Below, piece after piece: positions 29,978-38,859 of a stretch of DNA of 48,457 nucleotides. The notes below the pieces were generated by a model. That model was not told the DNA's origin. It ran no database searches and saw only the letters and a list, made by a program, of their open reading frames with translations. The stretch is from a virus. A program made the position numbers and the translations under genes. The stretch is taken from IMG/VR virus record IMGVR_UViG_3300010370_000056, positions 1-48,457 of that record; one strand, given 5' to 3'. How positions within the stretch are numbered: the first letter of the stretch is position 1; each line of letters begins with the position of its first letter.

Positions 29978-32614
29978 TTACCTACTTAAACTGGCCATAT
30001 TATTATTTACACCGACAGGAATTGGGAATGTAATTGCCTGACCCGATGAACCCATGGGAACTGGGATTTGTTTTTCAACAATCATTGGTTGAATGAGTAT
30101 TGTTGTACCTCCAGATGTATCATAGGAAGGATACATGGAAAGTGGAGAGTAATTTCTTTTGTTTTGTGGACCTACAAGTCCACCACCTTGCATATTGCCC
30201 CCATAAGGAAGACCTATCGCGGCCGATGCACCTGGTTTTGGTTTTGGTTTTGGCGAATTGGCAGCCGCTCCACCAAACCATCCAAATTTATCATACCAAG
30301 GTCGTCTAGACCTGAATTTTTCTTCATCTCTTGCCTTCTTCAATGAACTTTGAAGTCTCTTTTGTGCTTCTATTTGCTTTGTTGTTTGTTCTGGTTTTGA
30401 TTCTGGTTTGGGTTTTGGTTTTTTTTGTTCTGGTTTAAATCCCCCTTTGTACTCAAAATGAACATCATCTCCAGGAATCTGAGCCCAGTGCCATCCATAC
30501 TTTGGACCATTTCTTTTTAACCATTCAAAAGCAGGAGAGTTTGTATTAATATCTAACGCTTTTCCCTCTCCATGTTGGGAAGTTCCTGGAGCTGCTGCAA
30601 TAGGATATTTTCCTACAATAACTTCTTGATGTTCATAACTTCTATATGCACTATTAATTGCTCCTCTTAAATCTATTCCTTCTTTTGCTGCTGCAGCAAC
30701 TGCAGCATTAAATGCCTGACCTGCCTCAGACAATAACATTGCATTGCTTCCATACCATGCTTGTGGATAATCTGATTGAAAAGATCCAACAACAATCATA
30801 TCTTTTTCTTTCAATTTTCCATTATTACCAGTGATTGGATTAACTGCTCCCGCAGAAATTCTTGATGTCCCTTCAGGTCTTGCTCTTCTTTGTTGTATTA
30901 ATGCTTTGGAACTGAGATCTATAAGAGAATTTTTACTATCAGGATCAAAACCCATCGTTGCCAAAATACCAGCAACATTTTTTAAATATTGTGCTTGATC
31001 GTTTTCTGAAGCAGGTGCATATGCCTCTATATTTGCTCTCAATCCTTCCATTGGAGAACCATATGTTCCCATCCCTCTGTATTTGCCATAATTATTTTGC
31101 CATAATTTGATATGATCTTTTACCGCATCTTCAAGACTATTATAAGCTGCAAATCCACCATCAGATCCTCTATTTCCAGTTCCTTTTTGTCCAAAAGGAT
31201 TATTTAAATTTTTAGTTATGGGACTACTAAGATATCCACTTTCAAGCATTGCTTGTGCGGCAGTTAATTCTGGCATTGGATCACCATTTTTCTTTGCCAA
31301 TTCATAAATGGTTGCAAAAGCTTGTTTTTGATCCATTTTCATCGTAATTGGGCCATACTCAATTTCACTCATAAAGGAAGATCCTGGTCCAGCTCCTCCA
31401 CCTCTACTCGTTAAACCGCCACTAACTTTAATTAATTCTTCAGTAACACTTCTCAATGCATCATTAACACGATTTTGAATCAAGGTATTCAAAACACTTT
31501 CAGTAACTTTTCTATTTCCTCCTATAATTGGAATCAAACCACCATCAGCCATTCCCAAAATGGAACGAGATACAGCATCAATACCACCTTGCTCTGCTTG
31601 AGATAATGAACTCATTCCTCCAGAAACTGATCTAGCAATTCGACCAGTATTAACTTTTTGACCAAGTGCAACTTTGACACCAGCACTCATTAACTGCCCA
31701 ATCCAACCACCTTTATCCAAGCTTTCCGAAACACCAGTCAGTGCTTTATAAGGATTTGGTTGCCTCTTTGCACTTGGTTTTGGATTTGGATATAACTTTT
31801 CAATCTTTAACTTTCCACCAACATCCTTACCTGGACTAACTTTTTCTGGTTGAACTTTCTGTGGTCTTGAAATTCTTTGTGCTCTGAAGGTTCTTCCAAC
31901 CGCACCACCTACTACTCTACCACCTCTTGTTGTTTGTCCTCCTCTTGCATAACCACGAACCATTCCTCCATCAGATTTTTTCTCTGGTGGTTTTCCATCT
32001 CCTCTACCAAGTTCTGATAATCCAAAAGTTAAAACTGCATTTAAGAATCTGTTGAAATTAGAACTAAAGTCATCATAAACCTTTTGTGCTTTTTCTCCAC
32101 CAATATCCTTAGAAAGTGATCGCATTTGATCATGAGCCTTGTATCCAGAATCAATAAATCCAACAATACCTTCAAAAATACCACCAATAATTTTTTCCGT
32201 GGTATTAACTATTGGGCCTGCATTTTTGAGAATTCCTAAGAGTTTTGGTGCCTCTCCTCCAAATTTACCTAACAAATAACCTAAAAATGTAAAGGTAGCA
32301 AATCGTTGAACGGCATCCAAAATTCCAGTTTTTGGAATTAAAGATTTTACTTTTTCTACTCCTTTAATACCTTTAGGTGTTTCTAAATTCTTTTCCCTTT
32401 CACTTCTTCCTTTCCTTTTCTTTTCCTCTTTTCTCTTTTTTACCTTTTTTTCATCTTTTTTCTTTTTATTCTTGAAAAATTTATCAACATCTATAAGTTT
32501 TTCTTTTATTTTAAAGTTTAATATATCATCAATTCTTCTATCATAAGATGCAGACATTCTTTCTGCAGTAGTCAATTTTGATGCTGGTAAAAGTTTTTGC
32601 GTATTGACTGCCAT
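29978..32614 (-). CDS. Tail hub protein with glucosaminidase and M15-type peptidase domains (878 aa)
   Basis: The first 75 residues are basic (KKKKDEKKVKKRKEEKKRK) and a hydrophobic patch follows near 105 (FTFLGYLLGKFGG). Around 425-545 is a glucosaminidase-like domain (FATIYELAKKNGDPMPELTAAQAMLESGYL ... NNPFGQKG, shown here in parts). Around 620-725 is a D-Ala-D-Ala carboxypeptidase/VanY-like domain: AYRSYEHQ, SQHGEGKALDI and VHFEY give the zinc ligands His, Asp and His. Pro/Lys repeats separate domains. It likely cuts both glycan and peptide parts of peptidoglycan at DNA entry. Confidence 0.8.
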   Translation of the reverse strand: MAVNTQKLLPASKLTTAERMSASYDRRIDDILNFKIKEKLIDVDKFFKNKKKKDEKKVKKRKEEKKRKGRSEREKNLETPKGIKGVEKVKSLIPKTGILDAVQRFATFTFLGYLLGKFGGEAPKLLGILKNAGPIVNTTEKIIGGIFEGIVGFIDSGYKAHDQMRSLSKDIGGEKAQKVYDDFSSNFNRFLNAVLTFGLSELGRGDGKPPEKKSDGGMVRGYARGGQTTRGGRVVGGAVGRTFRAQRISRPQKVQPEKVSPGKDVGGKLKIEKLYPNPKPSAKRQPNPYKALTGVSESLDKGGWIGQLMSAGVKVALGQKVNTGRIARSVSGGMSSLSQAEQGGIDAVSRSILGMADGGLIPIIGGNRKVTESVLNTLIQNRVNDALRSVTEELIKVSGGLTSRGGGAGPGSSFMSEIEYGPITMKMDQKQAFATIYELAKKNGDPMPELTAAQAMLESGYLSSPITKNLNNPFGQKGTGNRGSDGGFAAYNSLEDAVKDHIKLWQNNYGKYRGMGTYGSPMEGLRANIEAYAPASENDQAQYLKNVAGILATMGFDPDSKNSLIDLSSKALIQQRRARPEGTSRISAGAVNPITGNNGKLKEKDMIVVGSFQSDYPQAWYGSNAMLLSEAGQAFNAAVAAAAKEGIDLRGAINSAYRSYEHQEVIVGKYPIAAAPGTSQHGEGKALDINTNSPAFEWLKRNGPKYGWHWAQIPGDDVHFEYKGGFKPEQKKPKPKPESKPEQTTKQIEAQKRLQSSLKKARDEEKFRSRRPWYDKFGWFGGAAANSPKPKPKPGASAAIGLPYGGNMQGGGLVGPQNKRNYSPLSMYPSYDTSGGTTILIQPMIVEKQIPVPMGSSGQAITFPIPVGVNNNMASLSR

Positions 32615-32615
32615 C

Positions 32616-34655
32616 TTAGACTATCCCATAGATATCTGCAATAGTTCCCCTATCACTCATCGGAGAAGTTGCGGAGAATGAAGGAATTGGTGTTCCTGCT
32701 GTAGCCATAGGTACATTATTTGATAATGATTGCGTAATTGGTGGAAGAGTCACGACACCACCTCTACTACCTCTTGAAAGTGGGGTTGGCATATATCTTT
32801 GATTTCTCATTCCAAGTTTTGTTGGCGTTGAATCGCCATCAGTCATTGCAACAATTTTATCTAGAACAGGAACTCCAATTCTTTGAGTTGTTTGTACAGG
32901 GAGTACATATTCTCCTGCTTGAGTGGGAGTGCTTATTCTATCAGCCGTTGCCCCTCTAATATTATTCATGGCAGTGCTTTTTATCAATCCACCTCCTTTT
33001 TTACCTCTACCAAAGAAATTTATTACATTTTGGAAAAAGTTTGGTTTTGGTTTTGGTTTTGTTTTTGGTGTGACAGGTTGATTATAAATTGGTCTCATTT
33101 GACGCATCATTTGTGCGACATCTGCCTTGTATTTTTCAGTATCATTTTCATGTGGGGGTGCATAAGCAGCAGCATTTGCATTCCAAGCACTCACAGGATC
33201 TTTGAAATCTGAGAAGTTTGACATTCCTTCACGATGTTTATCCCATAAACGAATATTATGTTTAACTGCATCATCCAAATTCTTATAATCTAAGAATTTA
33301 CCATTTGTTCCTCTCTGATTAAATGGATTATTGCCATACATTTTTCTCAACCAACCAGTTTCTTTCATTGCAATTGCTGCCTGCAATTCAGGAAACTTTG
33401 CTCCATGTTTTTTTGCAAGTGTATAAATACGCATGAAAGATTTGACTTCATCGGCACCATATCCAACCATTCCACCAGTTGATGCAAATTGAATATTATT
33501 AGCAAATCTTGGTCTGTTTGCATTTGAACCACCAAACATTGAGTTCAATGCAAGCAATCTTTCTGCACCAATTCCTCTGACTGCGGCACGATTCATTACA
33601 ATTTCACCAGGTTGTAATGCAGTTAGTTGAGTATCTGGTCCAGCTCCAGAAATTCTTATACCTGTGCCTGAGTTAATTAATCCTCCGGATGCAAAAGCAC
33701 TTGGATTTGTTAGTAATCCACTCCGGAGTGCCTCATTTCCAGAAACTAAATTATAAGTATCTAATGCTTGTTTTAATTTTAAAGTATCGCCAGATTTTCT
33801 TGCTTCTTCTACTGCTTTTTCTGCCTCTTTTATTTTTTCGGGCCCCACCATTTTAGCGACAGTTTCTTTATTTTTTTGTGCTCCCCATATATTCAATCCA
33901 GCGATAACTCCTGCTGGATTCCTAAGAGCAAATTTTGCTCCAAACCACGCAATTCTTGCAAGAGTTGTAACCATAAATCCCTTGAAGGGCATAAAATATA
34001 ATCCAAGCAATGCAGGCCACCAATCTTTTAGGAATCTACCAAGAGTTTTAACTTTATCTGCATTTTTTGGATCTCCCAACCAATTCATCAGTTGAGTGAA
34101 TGCTCTACCAAGTAATGTGAAGAATATAAAGTTCCAGATACGATCAAAAATACTTTTGAAAGGAGCAATAACTTTATCTACAACTCTTTTACCAATTTTC
34201 TTTACGCCCTCAAGAGCACTTTCCCTTTTCTTTCTCTTTTCATTCTCTTCTTCTTTCTTATCATCAGCATCAGTTTTTTTGTCAAACTTAAGTTGTTTCT
34301 TTAAAGTATCAAGAATTGAGTTTAAAACTTTTAAAATGCCAAATGATGGTTTTTGTATCTCTGGTTGTGGTGCTATTTTTGCAAGAGCTCCGCCTGCTGA
34401 AGGTAATGCTCTAATTCCAATTGGTTTAACTTTTGCTGTTGCAACTGCTTTCTTTTGTAATACCTTCTCTACAAAAGTTTTGAATGCAACTTTGTTGTTT
34501 CTCTTTTTAAATGCTTCTTTTCTTTCTGATGGACTTAATTGATTTCCAGCAATCGTCCCTTGTGCAGATAATTCTTGAATATATTGATCATATCTATCCT
34601 TACCAACTAGACTAAGGGCTGATATTCTTTTATTGTTGTTTAGATTATCAGCCAT
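32616..34655 (-). CDS. Tail hub protein with glucosaminidase domain (679 aa)
   Basis: A basic coiled N-terminal part (70-165) leads to a hydrophobic segment (FIFFTLLGRAFTQLMNWLG near 180) and Gly-rich linkers. Around 407-520 is a glucosaminidase-like domain (MRIYTLAKKHGAKFPELQAA, IAMKETGWLRKMYGNNPFNQRG, AYAPPHENDTEKY) clearly related to the one in the next gene. A KPKPKP linker follows. Two nt separate the genes. The related domain suggests gene duplication; the position fits a tape-measure/hub region. Confidence 0.75.
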   Translation of the reverse strand: MADNLNNNKRISALSLVGKDRYDQYIQELSAQGTIAGNQLSPSERKEAFKKRNNKVAFKTFVEKVLQKKAVATAKVKPIGIRALPSAGGALAKIAPQPEIQKPSFGILKVLNSILDTLKKQLKFDKKTDADDKKEEENEKRKKRESALEGVKKIGKRVVDKVIAPFKSIFDRIWNFIFFTLLGRAFTQLMNWLGDPKNADKVKTLGRFLKDWWPALLGLYFMPFKGFMVTTLARIAWFGAKFALRNPAGVIAGLNIWGAQKNKETVAKMVGPEKIKEAEKAVEEARKSGDTLKLKQALDTYNLVSGNEALRSGLLTNPSAFASGGLINSGTGIRISGAGPDTQLTALQPGEIVMNRAAVRGIGAERLLALNSMFGGSNANRPRFANNIQFASTGGMVGYGADEVKSFMRIYTLAKKHGAKFPELQAAIAMKETGWLRKMYGNNPFNQRGTNGKFLDYKNLDDAVKHNIRLWDKHREGMSNFSDFKDPVSAWNANAAAYAPPHENDTEKYKADVAQMMRQMRPIYNQPVTPKTKPKPKPNFFQNVINFFGRGKKGGGLIKSTAMNNIRGATADRISTPTQAGEYVLPVQTTQRIGVPVLDKIVAMTDGDSTPTKLGMRNQRYMPTPLSRGSRGGVVTLPPITQSLSNNVPMATAGTPIPSFSATSPMSDRGTIADIYGIV

Positions 34656-34815
34656 TAGCTTGTTGTTGTTTGAGTTCTTCTTCCTCTATATGATTCTTAA
34701 GAAGAGCGACATAAATGTCTCTTTCCCAAGGAATCATGTTTTCAATCTCTGTTAATGAATATTTATGATACTGCATCAACGAAAAATTGAGTTGATAGTA
34801 ACTCTCAAGGTCCAT
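34648..34815 (-). CDS. Small protein at the gp51 position (55 aa)
   Basis: Start at the ATG at 34813-34815, nine nt after an AGGA site; an upstream ATG at 34824 is possible but has no spacing for a ribosome site. The product MDLESYYQLNFSLMQYHKYS... has an IENMIPWERDIYVALLKN core like phage tail-assembly chaperones. T4 gene order is 26-51-27, and this ORF directly follows gp26. It is much shorter than T4 gp51 (249 aa), so orthology is inferred from position only. Confidence 0.65.
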   Translation of the reverse strand: MDLESYYQLNFSLMQYHKYSLTEIENMIPWERDIYVALLKNHIEEEELKQQQANG

Positions 34816-34826
34816 ATGGACCATTC

Positions 34827-35546
34827 CTACGCGAAAAAAGATGATAACCCTTCAAGAACTACTTCACTTTCAACTTCAGTTTTTGGATTTGTGACTTTAA
34901 TTGTATGAGAAAGTTTAGGCATTGTTTCAAAGAATGATTCAATTTGTTTAAACTGACTCGTATTCATTTGATCTAAGAATTCTGTGATTTCTTTCTTAGT
35001 CACATCTGCCGCAGTCCATACTTCGTCTTCGGTATAGATTTTATCAACGCACGAAGCAATCAAATCAAATGATTGATCCACTGCATTATTACCAGTGAAA
35101 TCAAAGTTGTTTTTGATAAATTGATCCAATGATGGATACTTCATTTCCATCATAATTGAATCATCAACTTTAATTTGTTTTTTATGTTCTGGATTCTTCT
35201 CTACTTGAATTTCATCAATATTAATCGTCACGGCGACTGAAGTCTCTTCATCATCTGGACAAATGATATTGACTTCAATTTCTTCTCCAACAGACTTACC
35301 ACGAATATTGAGAAACAAATATTCGATATCAAATGTCGGAAGAGATTCAACTTTGATATTTTTCGTCTCAATACAGTTTTTAATGACTGTCTTAATCGCA
35401 GTAGTAATCTGTTTCGAATCTTCAGATTCTAATGCAAGAACAAGAAGTTTTTCTTCTCTGACTAGAAAAGGACGATATTTGATTGTTTGTCCTGTAGATG
35501 GCAACTCCAACTCATAAGTCGGTGTAGAAATTTTTGGTAAAGGCAT
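34827..35546 (-). CDS. 26: gp26-like baseplate hub subunit (239 aa)
   Basis: The N-terminal PTYELELPSTGQTIKYRPFLVREEKLLVLALESED segment (in parts) is the hallmark of the T4 base-plate protein family (gp26): a short beta-hairpin and then a hydrophobic LLVLALE helix. It continues with TIKNCI/FDIEYLFLNIRGKSVGEE and a C-terminal acidic domain. T4 gp26 is 208 aa. An AATAAATA late box precedes it. It is needed for assembly of the baseplate hub in T4. Confidence 0.8.
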   Translation of the reverse strand: MPLPKISTPTYELELPSTGQTIKYRPFLVREEKLLVLALESEDSKQITTAIKTVIKNCIETKNIKVESLPTFDIEYLFLNIRGKSVGEEIEVNIICPDDEETSVAVTINIDEIQVEKNPEHKKQIKVDDSIMMEMKYPSLDQFIKNNFDFTGNNAVDQSFDLIASCVDKIYTEDEVWTAADVTKKEITEFLDQMNTSQFKQIESFFETMPKLSHTIKVTNPKTEVESEVVLEGLSSFFA

Positions 35547-35572
35547 AATCCTTAATACAATTCAGGTATGAT

Positions 35573-35580
35573 TATTTATT
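35573..35580 (-). promoter_or_regulatory. Late-promoter-like box AATAAATA
   Basis: AATAAATAATC on the minus strand 27 nt before the gp26-like ATG, overlapping the stop of the preceding gene. Confidence 0.5.
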
Positions 35581-36376
35581 ATGTGCCCGAATATATTTGC
35601 CCAAGAGTGCTTTGTGGTCCTGCATTTTCTGAGTTTGGAGCTTGTAAAGTTAGTGTTTGATTAAGGGTTCCATCAGAATTATATAAATCCAATGTTGTTG
35701 TTGGTATTGAGTTTGGAGCAGTAATGACTGTTCTTTCTACAGTATATCTGGTATAAGTGAAAGAAACTGTACATCTCAATAAATCAGAAGACTCATAAGA
35801 CACTGGCATTGAATTTATAGCAACTGGATATGCCTTCAAAAGTTTGTAACTTAAGTAATATCCTTTAAAGTCTCTTTCAAATTTATTAATATAAATTCCT
35901 GGAGATCTGTATCCAGTACCAGCGCCAGTTTGATTTGAATCTGGAAATCTAACTCGATAATTGAAGTTTTGTTTATTTACACCAGTTGCATCTTGCTCAT
36001 TCATAATGTACTGCATCCATTGTTCAAAAAACCAAATTACCTTATAACCGTTTTTATCAGCATGATCTACATAAAATGTAAAATCTGCACGATCATCATA
36101 TTGTCTGCGATATGCTAACCGTTCAGTCACACCAGTATAATCATCATTGATTTCATTCGTCATCAATGATGAACCTGGAAGAGATGCTTCAGAACAAGAA
36201 AGACTTAATTGCTCTTGAGTATCAATTGTGTAAGGAAGATCTTTTTTAGTGGAAATATAATTCACCACATCTTGAGGGGGATCAAACCAACACTGGTAAT
36301 TTGAAGTTAGAGCAGGCCTTAACAACGCCGATTTGACTTTACTTAAAGACGTTGAAAGTGGTTTTGGCGCGGCCAT
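35579..36376 (-). CDS. gp54/gp19-fold tail-tube initiator-like protein (265 aa)
   Basis: Residues 20-140 show the tube-protein pattern: NYQCWFDPPQDVV, LSLSCSEASLPGSSL, VTERLAYRRQYDDRADFTFYVD and KVIWFFEQWMQYI, as in T4 gp19/gp54 (lipid-tube-like strands followed by a W-x-E-x-W-M helix). It is upstream of gp26 and opposite to gp4/gp48, where gp54 is expected. T4 gp54 is 320 aa. gp54 is my favoured assignment, but a tail-tube homologue cannot be excluded. Confidence 0.65.
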   Translation of the reverse strand: MAAPKPLSTSLSKVKSALLRPALTSNYQCWFDPPQDVVNYISTKKDLPYTIDTQEQLSLSCSEASLPGSSLMTNEINDDYTGVTERLAYRRQYDDRADFTFYVDHADKNGYKVIWFFEQWMQYIMNEQDATGVNKQNFNYRVRFPDSNQTGAGTGYRSPGIYINKFERDFKGYYLSYKLLKAYPVAINSMPVSYESSDLLRCTVSFTYTRYTVERTVITAPNSIPTTTLDLYNSDGTLNQTLTLQAPNSENAGPQSTLGQIYSGT

Positions 36377-36377
36377 C

Positions 36378-36385
36378 TATAAATA
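36378..36385 (+). promoter_or_regulatory. Late promoter TATAAATA (plus strand)
   Basis: Perfect late box 31 nt before the gp4 ATG, in the 39-nt divergent gap between the gp54-like and gp4 genes. It is the only plus-strand promoter found in the window. Confidence 0.75.
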
Positions 36386-36415
36386 ATTTTACTGATATAT
36401 TATGTAGTCGATATA

Positions 36416-36859
36416 ATGGCAGAAAGTATAAAAAGTCGGTACATTCCCTCATATCCACAAAAATATCAAGGTGACCCAAACAACATTATTTGTCGAAGTA
36501 GTTGGGAAAGAAAATTCTGCAGATGGTGTGACATGAATGAAAGTATTATTGCTTGGGGTTCTGAAGAAATACGTATCAAATATTATGATCCCGTAAAGAA
36601 AAAAGTGAGAACTTATTTCCCAGACTTCATCATCAAAGTGAAAGAAAGTGACGGTAGAATTAAAAAGTATATTATCGAAATCAAACCAAAGAAACAAACG
36701 GTTCCGCCAAAACCAAGATCAAGAACAACCAAGTCTTATATCAACGAAGTTTATACTTATGCAACCAACCAAGCAAAATGGAAGGCTGCAGATGAATTTT
36801 GCAAGGATCACATGCTTGAGTTCAAGATTATCACAGAAGACGAATTAGGAATCAAGTAA
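36416..36859 (+). CDS. 4: gp4-like head completion nuclease (147 aa)
   Basis: A TnsA-like PD-(D/E)XK nuclease core is visible: E31 (SSWERKFCRWCD), D70 in YFPDFIIKV and E88-I-K90 in YIIEIKPKK. T4 gp4 (gp50/65) is 150 aa and acts in head completion before tail joining; this is nearly the same length. It is the first gene of the plus-strand operon after the TATAAATA box. Its TAA shares an A with the next ATG. Confidence 0.85.
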   Translation: MAESIKSRYIPSYPQKYQGDPNNIICRSSWERKFCRWCDMNESIIAWGSEEIRIKYYDPVKKKVRTYFPDFIIKVKESDGRIKKYIIEIKPKKQTVPPKPRSRTTKSYINEVYTYATNQAKWKAADEFCKDHMLEFKIITEDELGIK

Positions 36860-37239
36860 TGGCAAAAGGATTTGGGCAAGATATTGAGGTTCAATCAAAT
36901 AGAGTTTCTTTACTTAAAAGAAAACTCAAGGATGCAAAAACTCCTGATGATATTATGATGAATATTATGGAAGTTTTTACCAAAACAGAATTAGTTCCTG
37001 ATGTTGGTGGTTACTATACATTTGTTTATTTTCCAAAAACAAACGACATTACATATGATGAACATCCATTAGTTGCTGTGACTGCAATCGAACGATGGGG
37101 ATTCAAAGGTATTAATTTTCATTGGGGACAATCAAGAAATTATACTTGGGAAGAAATTATTGGAAAATTATATGTCATTAATAAGGATGAAATTGACTAC
37201 TTGAGAACATTAAATTTTGCTAAATATGTAACTAAATAG
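36859..37239 (+). CDS. Structural-region hypothetical (126 aa)
   Basis: ATG overlaps the gp4 stop, so it is translationally coupled. Start MAKGFGQDIEVQSNRVSLLKRK is basic and helical; the core VGGYYTFVYFPKTNDITYDEHP and IERWGFKGINFHWGQSRNYTW is beta-rich with several aromatics. It sits between gp4 and gp48, so an assembly role is likely, but I do not recognise a T4 counterpart. Confidence 0.75.
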   Translation: MAKGFGQDIEVQSNRVSLLKRKLKDAKTPDDIMMNIMEVFTKTELVPDVGGYYTFVYFPKTNDITYDEHPLVAVTAIERWGFKGINFHWGQSRNYTWEEIIGKLYVINKDEIDYLRTLNFAKYVTK

Positions 37240-37253
37240 TTAGAAAACCTATA

Positions 37254-38183
37254 ATGGCAGTAGCAACTCAACCAGAATCACAAACTACAAATTTAGTTCC
37301 ATTAGCTACGGTTGAGGTTGAAAAACCTATCAATTCTGGTATTTTAAGTTATCCATTTGACATGGACGAAACGCAAGATCGGATAAGGTTTGCAGCTGCT
37401 GAATTAAATAAGACTGACGTAACAAAAATTAAAAAAGGAACTGCAGCATTACAAATAACAAATCCTCTGCCATCTAAAGAAGTAGCAGAAGCGGTGTATT
37501 TACCAATTCAATCCGGAATTTCTGATACTAATGCTGTTGAATGGGGAGGTGCTGAATTAAATGAGATACAAAAATATATGGCAAATGCATCATTAAATTT
37601 TATGCAGAAAGGTGGTACAGCAATGAATGAAGAGATTGAAAGACTACAACAAGCATTATACAAAGGAGACAAAACGCTTGGAGGCCTTCTTGGTGCTGGA
37701 CAATTGGCACTTGCTGAACAAGCAATTGGTGTTCAGGGTCTTCTTTCAAGAGTTACTGGAAATGTCCTAAATCCCAATTTAGAACTCCTTTTCAGAGGTC
37801 CAACTTTAAGACCATTTCAGTTTCAATTCAAATTATCTCCAAGATCTAAAAAAGAGGCAGACAGAGTAAAGCAAATTATAAAATATTTTAAAAAATATAT
37901 GGCAGTTAGAACAAGTAATAATGTATTTTTAAAAGCACCTTATGTCTTTAATATACAATACCAACATTCATTATCAGGAGAAGGCATCCCTCACGATTCA
38001 ATTGGACAAATTAAAGCATGTGCTCTACAAGCATTTAATGTTGATTATACTCCCCTCGGATCTTATATGACCTTTGATGACGAAGAAGCGACGATGGTTT
38101 CATATAATATCTCAATGCAATTTCAAGAAATCGTCCCAATCACTTCAGATGATTATAATGATAATCATTCAATAGGATACTAA
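37254..38183 (+). CDS. 48: gp48-like tail-tube cap / baseplate protein (309 aa)
   Basis: The segment LLFRGPTLRPFQFQFKLSPR followed by SKKEADRVKQIIKYFKKYMAV and KAPYVFNIQYQH (from about 178 to 240) is typical of the T4 gp48 tail-cap family, which caps the baseplate and starts the tail tube. N-terminal 70 residues are a mixed linker. T4 gp48 is 364 aa. One nt separates it from gp53. Confidence 0.8.
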   Translation: MAVATQPESQTTNLVPLATVEVEKPINSGILSYPFDMDETQDRIRFAAAELNKTDVTKIKKGTAALQITNPLPSKEVAEAVYLPIQSGISDTNAVEWGGAELNEIQKYMANASLNFMQKGGTAMNEEIERLQQALYKGDKTLGGLLGAGQLALAEQAIGVQGLLSRVTGNVLNPNLELLFRGPTLRPFQFQFKLSPRSKKEADRVKQIIKYFKKYMAVRTSNNVFLKAPYVFNIQYQHSLSGEGIPHDSIGQIKACALQAFNVDYTPLGSYMTFDDEEATMVSYNISMQFQEIVPITSDDYNDNHSIGY

Positions 38184-38184
38184 G

Positions 38185-38859
38185 ATGGCAAGACCTTATT
38201 TCAGACTCGTTCCTAATTTAGAATATGTCAGCAGAAATGCTGATGAGCAAAATATTTCCGATTACGTTGAGGTTAAAAATTTATTCAAACGTGGAAAACT
38301 TCGTGATGATATTTTTGGCAACTTGTCGTTCTTTACAAAGTATCAAATCATTGGTGATGAGAGACCAGATCAAGTTGCATTCAAAACTTATAATGATTCG
38401 ACACTTGATTGGATAGTTCTTCTTTCAAACAATATTGTCAACATTCAAAGTGAGTGGCCTTTACCACAAGTAGCATTTGATAAGGTCATGTTAGCAAAAT
38501 ATGGATCTTACACTACATTATACAGTGGAGTTCATCATTATGAAACCATTGAAGTTAAAAATGAAAATAATATCATAATCGTTCCTGCAGGACTACAAGT
38601 TCCTTCAAACTATTCTGTATCTTATTACGATACTGATTTAGAACAACAAATCACAAGAACAAATATCACAAATCCAGTGACAAATCATGATTATGAATTA
38701 AAGTTAGAAGATGGTAAGAGAAATATCTTTTTACTCAAACCAATTTATCTGAATATTCTGTTTAATGATTTGGATTCTATCATGCCATACAAAAAAGGTG
38801 GAGATCAGTATGTGAACTCCACCTTGAAGAAGGGTGATAATATTAAGATCTACGAATAA
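38185..38859 (+). CDS. 53: gp53-like baseplate wedge protein (224 aa)
   Basis: Starts ARPYFRLVPNLEYVSR and continues VEVKNLFKRGKLRDDIFGNLSFFTKYQIIGDERPDQVA (in parts), then YNDSTLDWIVLLSNNI and WPLPQVAFDKVMLAKYG, the diagnostic order of phage gp53 wedge proteins. T4 gp53 is 196 aa. Its TAA abuts the stop codon of gp32 on the opposite strand with no spacer. Confidence 0.85.
   Translation: MARPYFRLVPNLEYVSRNADEQNISDYVEVKNLFKRGKLRDDIFGNLSFFTKYQIIGDERPDQVAFKTYNDSTLDWIVLLSNNIVNIQSEWPLPQVAFDKVMLAKYGSYTTLYSGVHHYETIEVKNENNIIIVPAGLQVPSNYSVSYYDTDLEQQITRTNITNPVTNHDYELKLEDGKRNIFLLKPIYLNILFNDLDSIMPYKKGGDQYVNSTLKKGDNIKIYE

Noticed and set aside
30233-30420. GGTTTT repeats suggestive of a repeat array or regulatory DNA
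   Set aside because: They encode the Lys-Pro linkers of the tail hub protein and are not evenly spaced, so no array or CRISPR.
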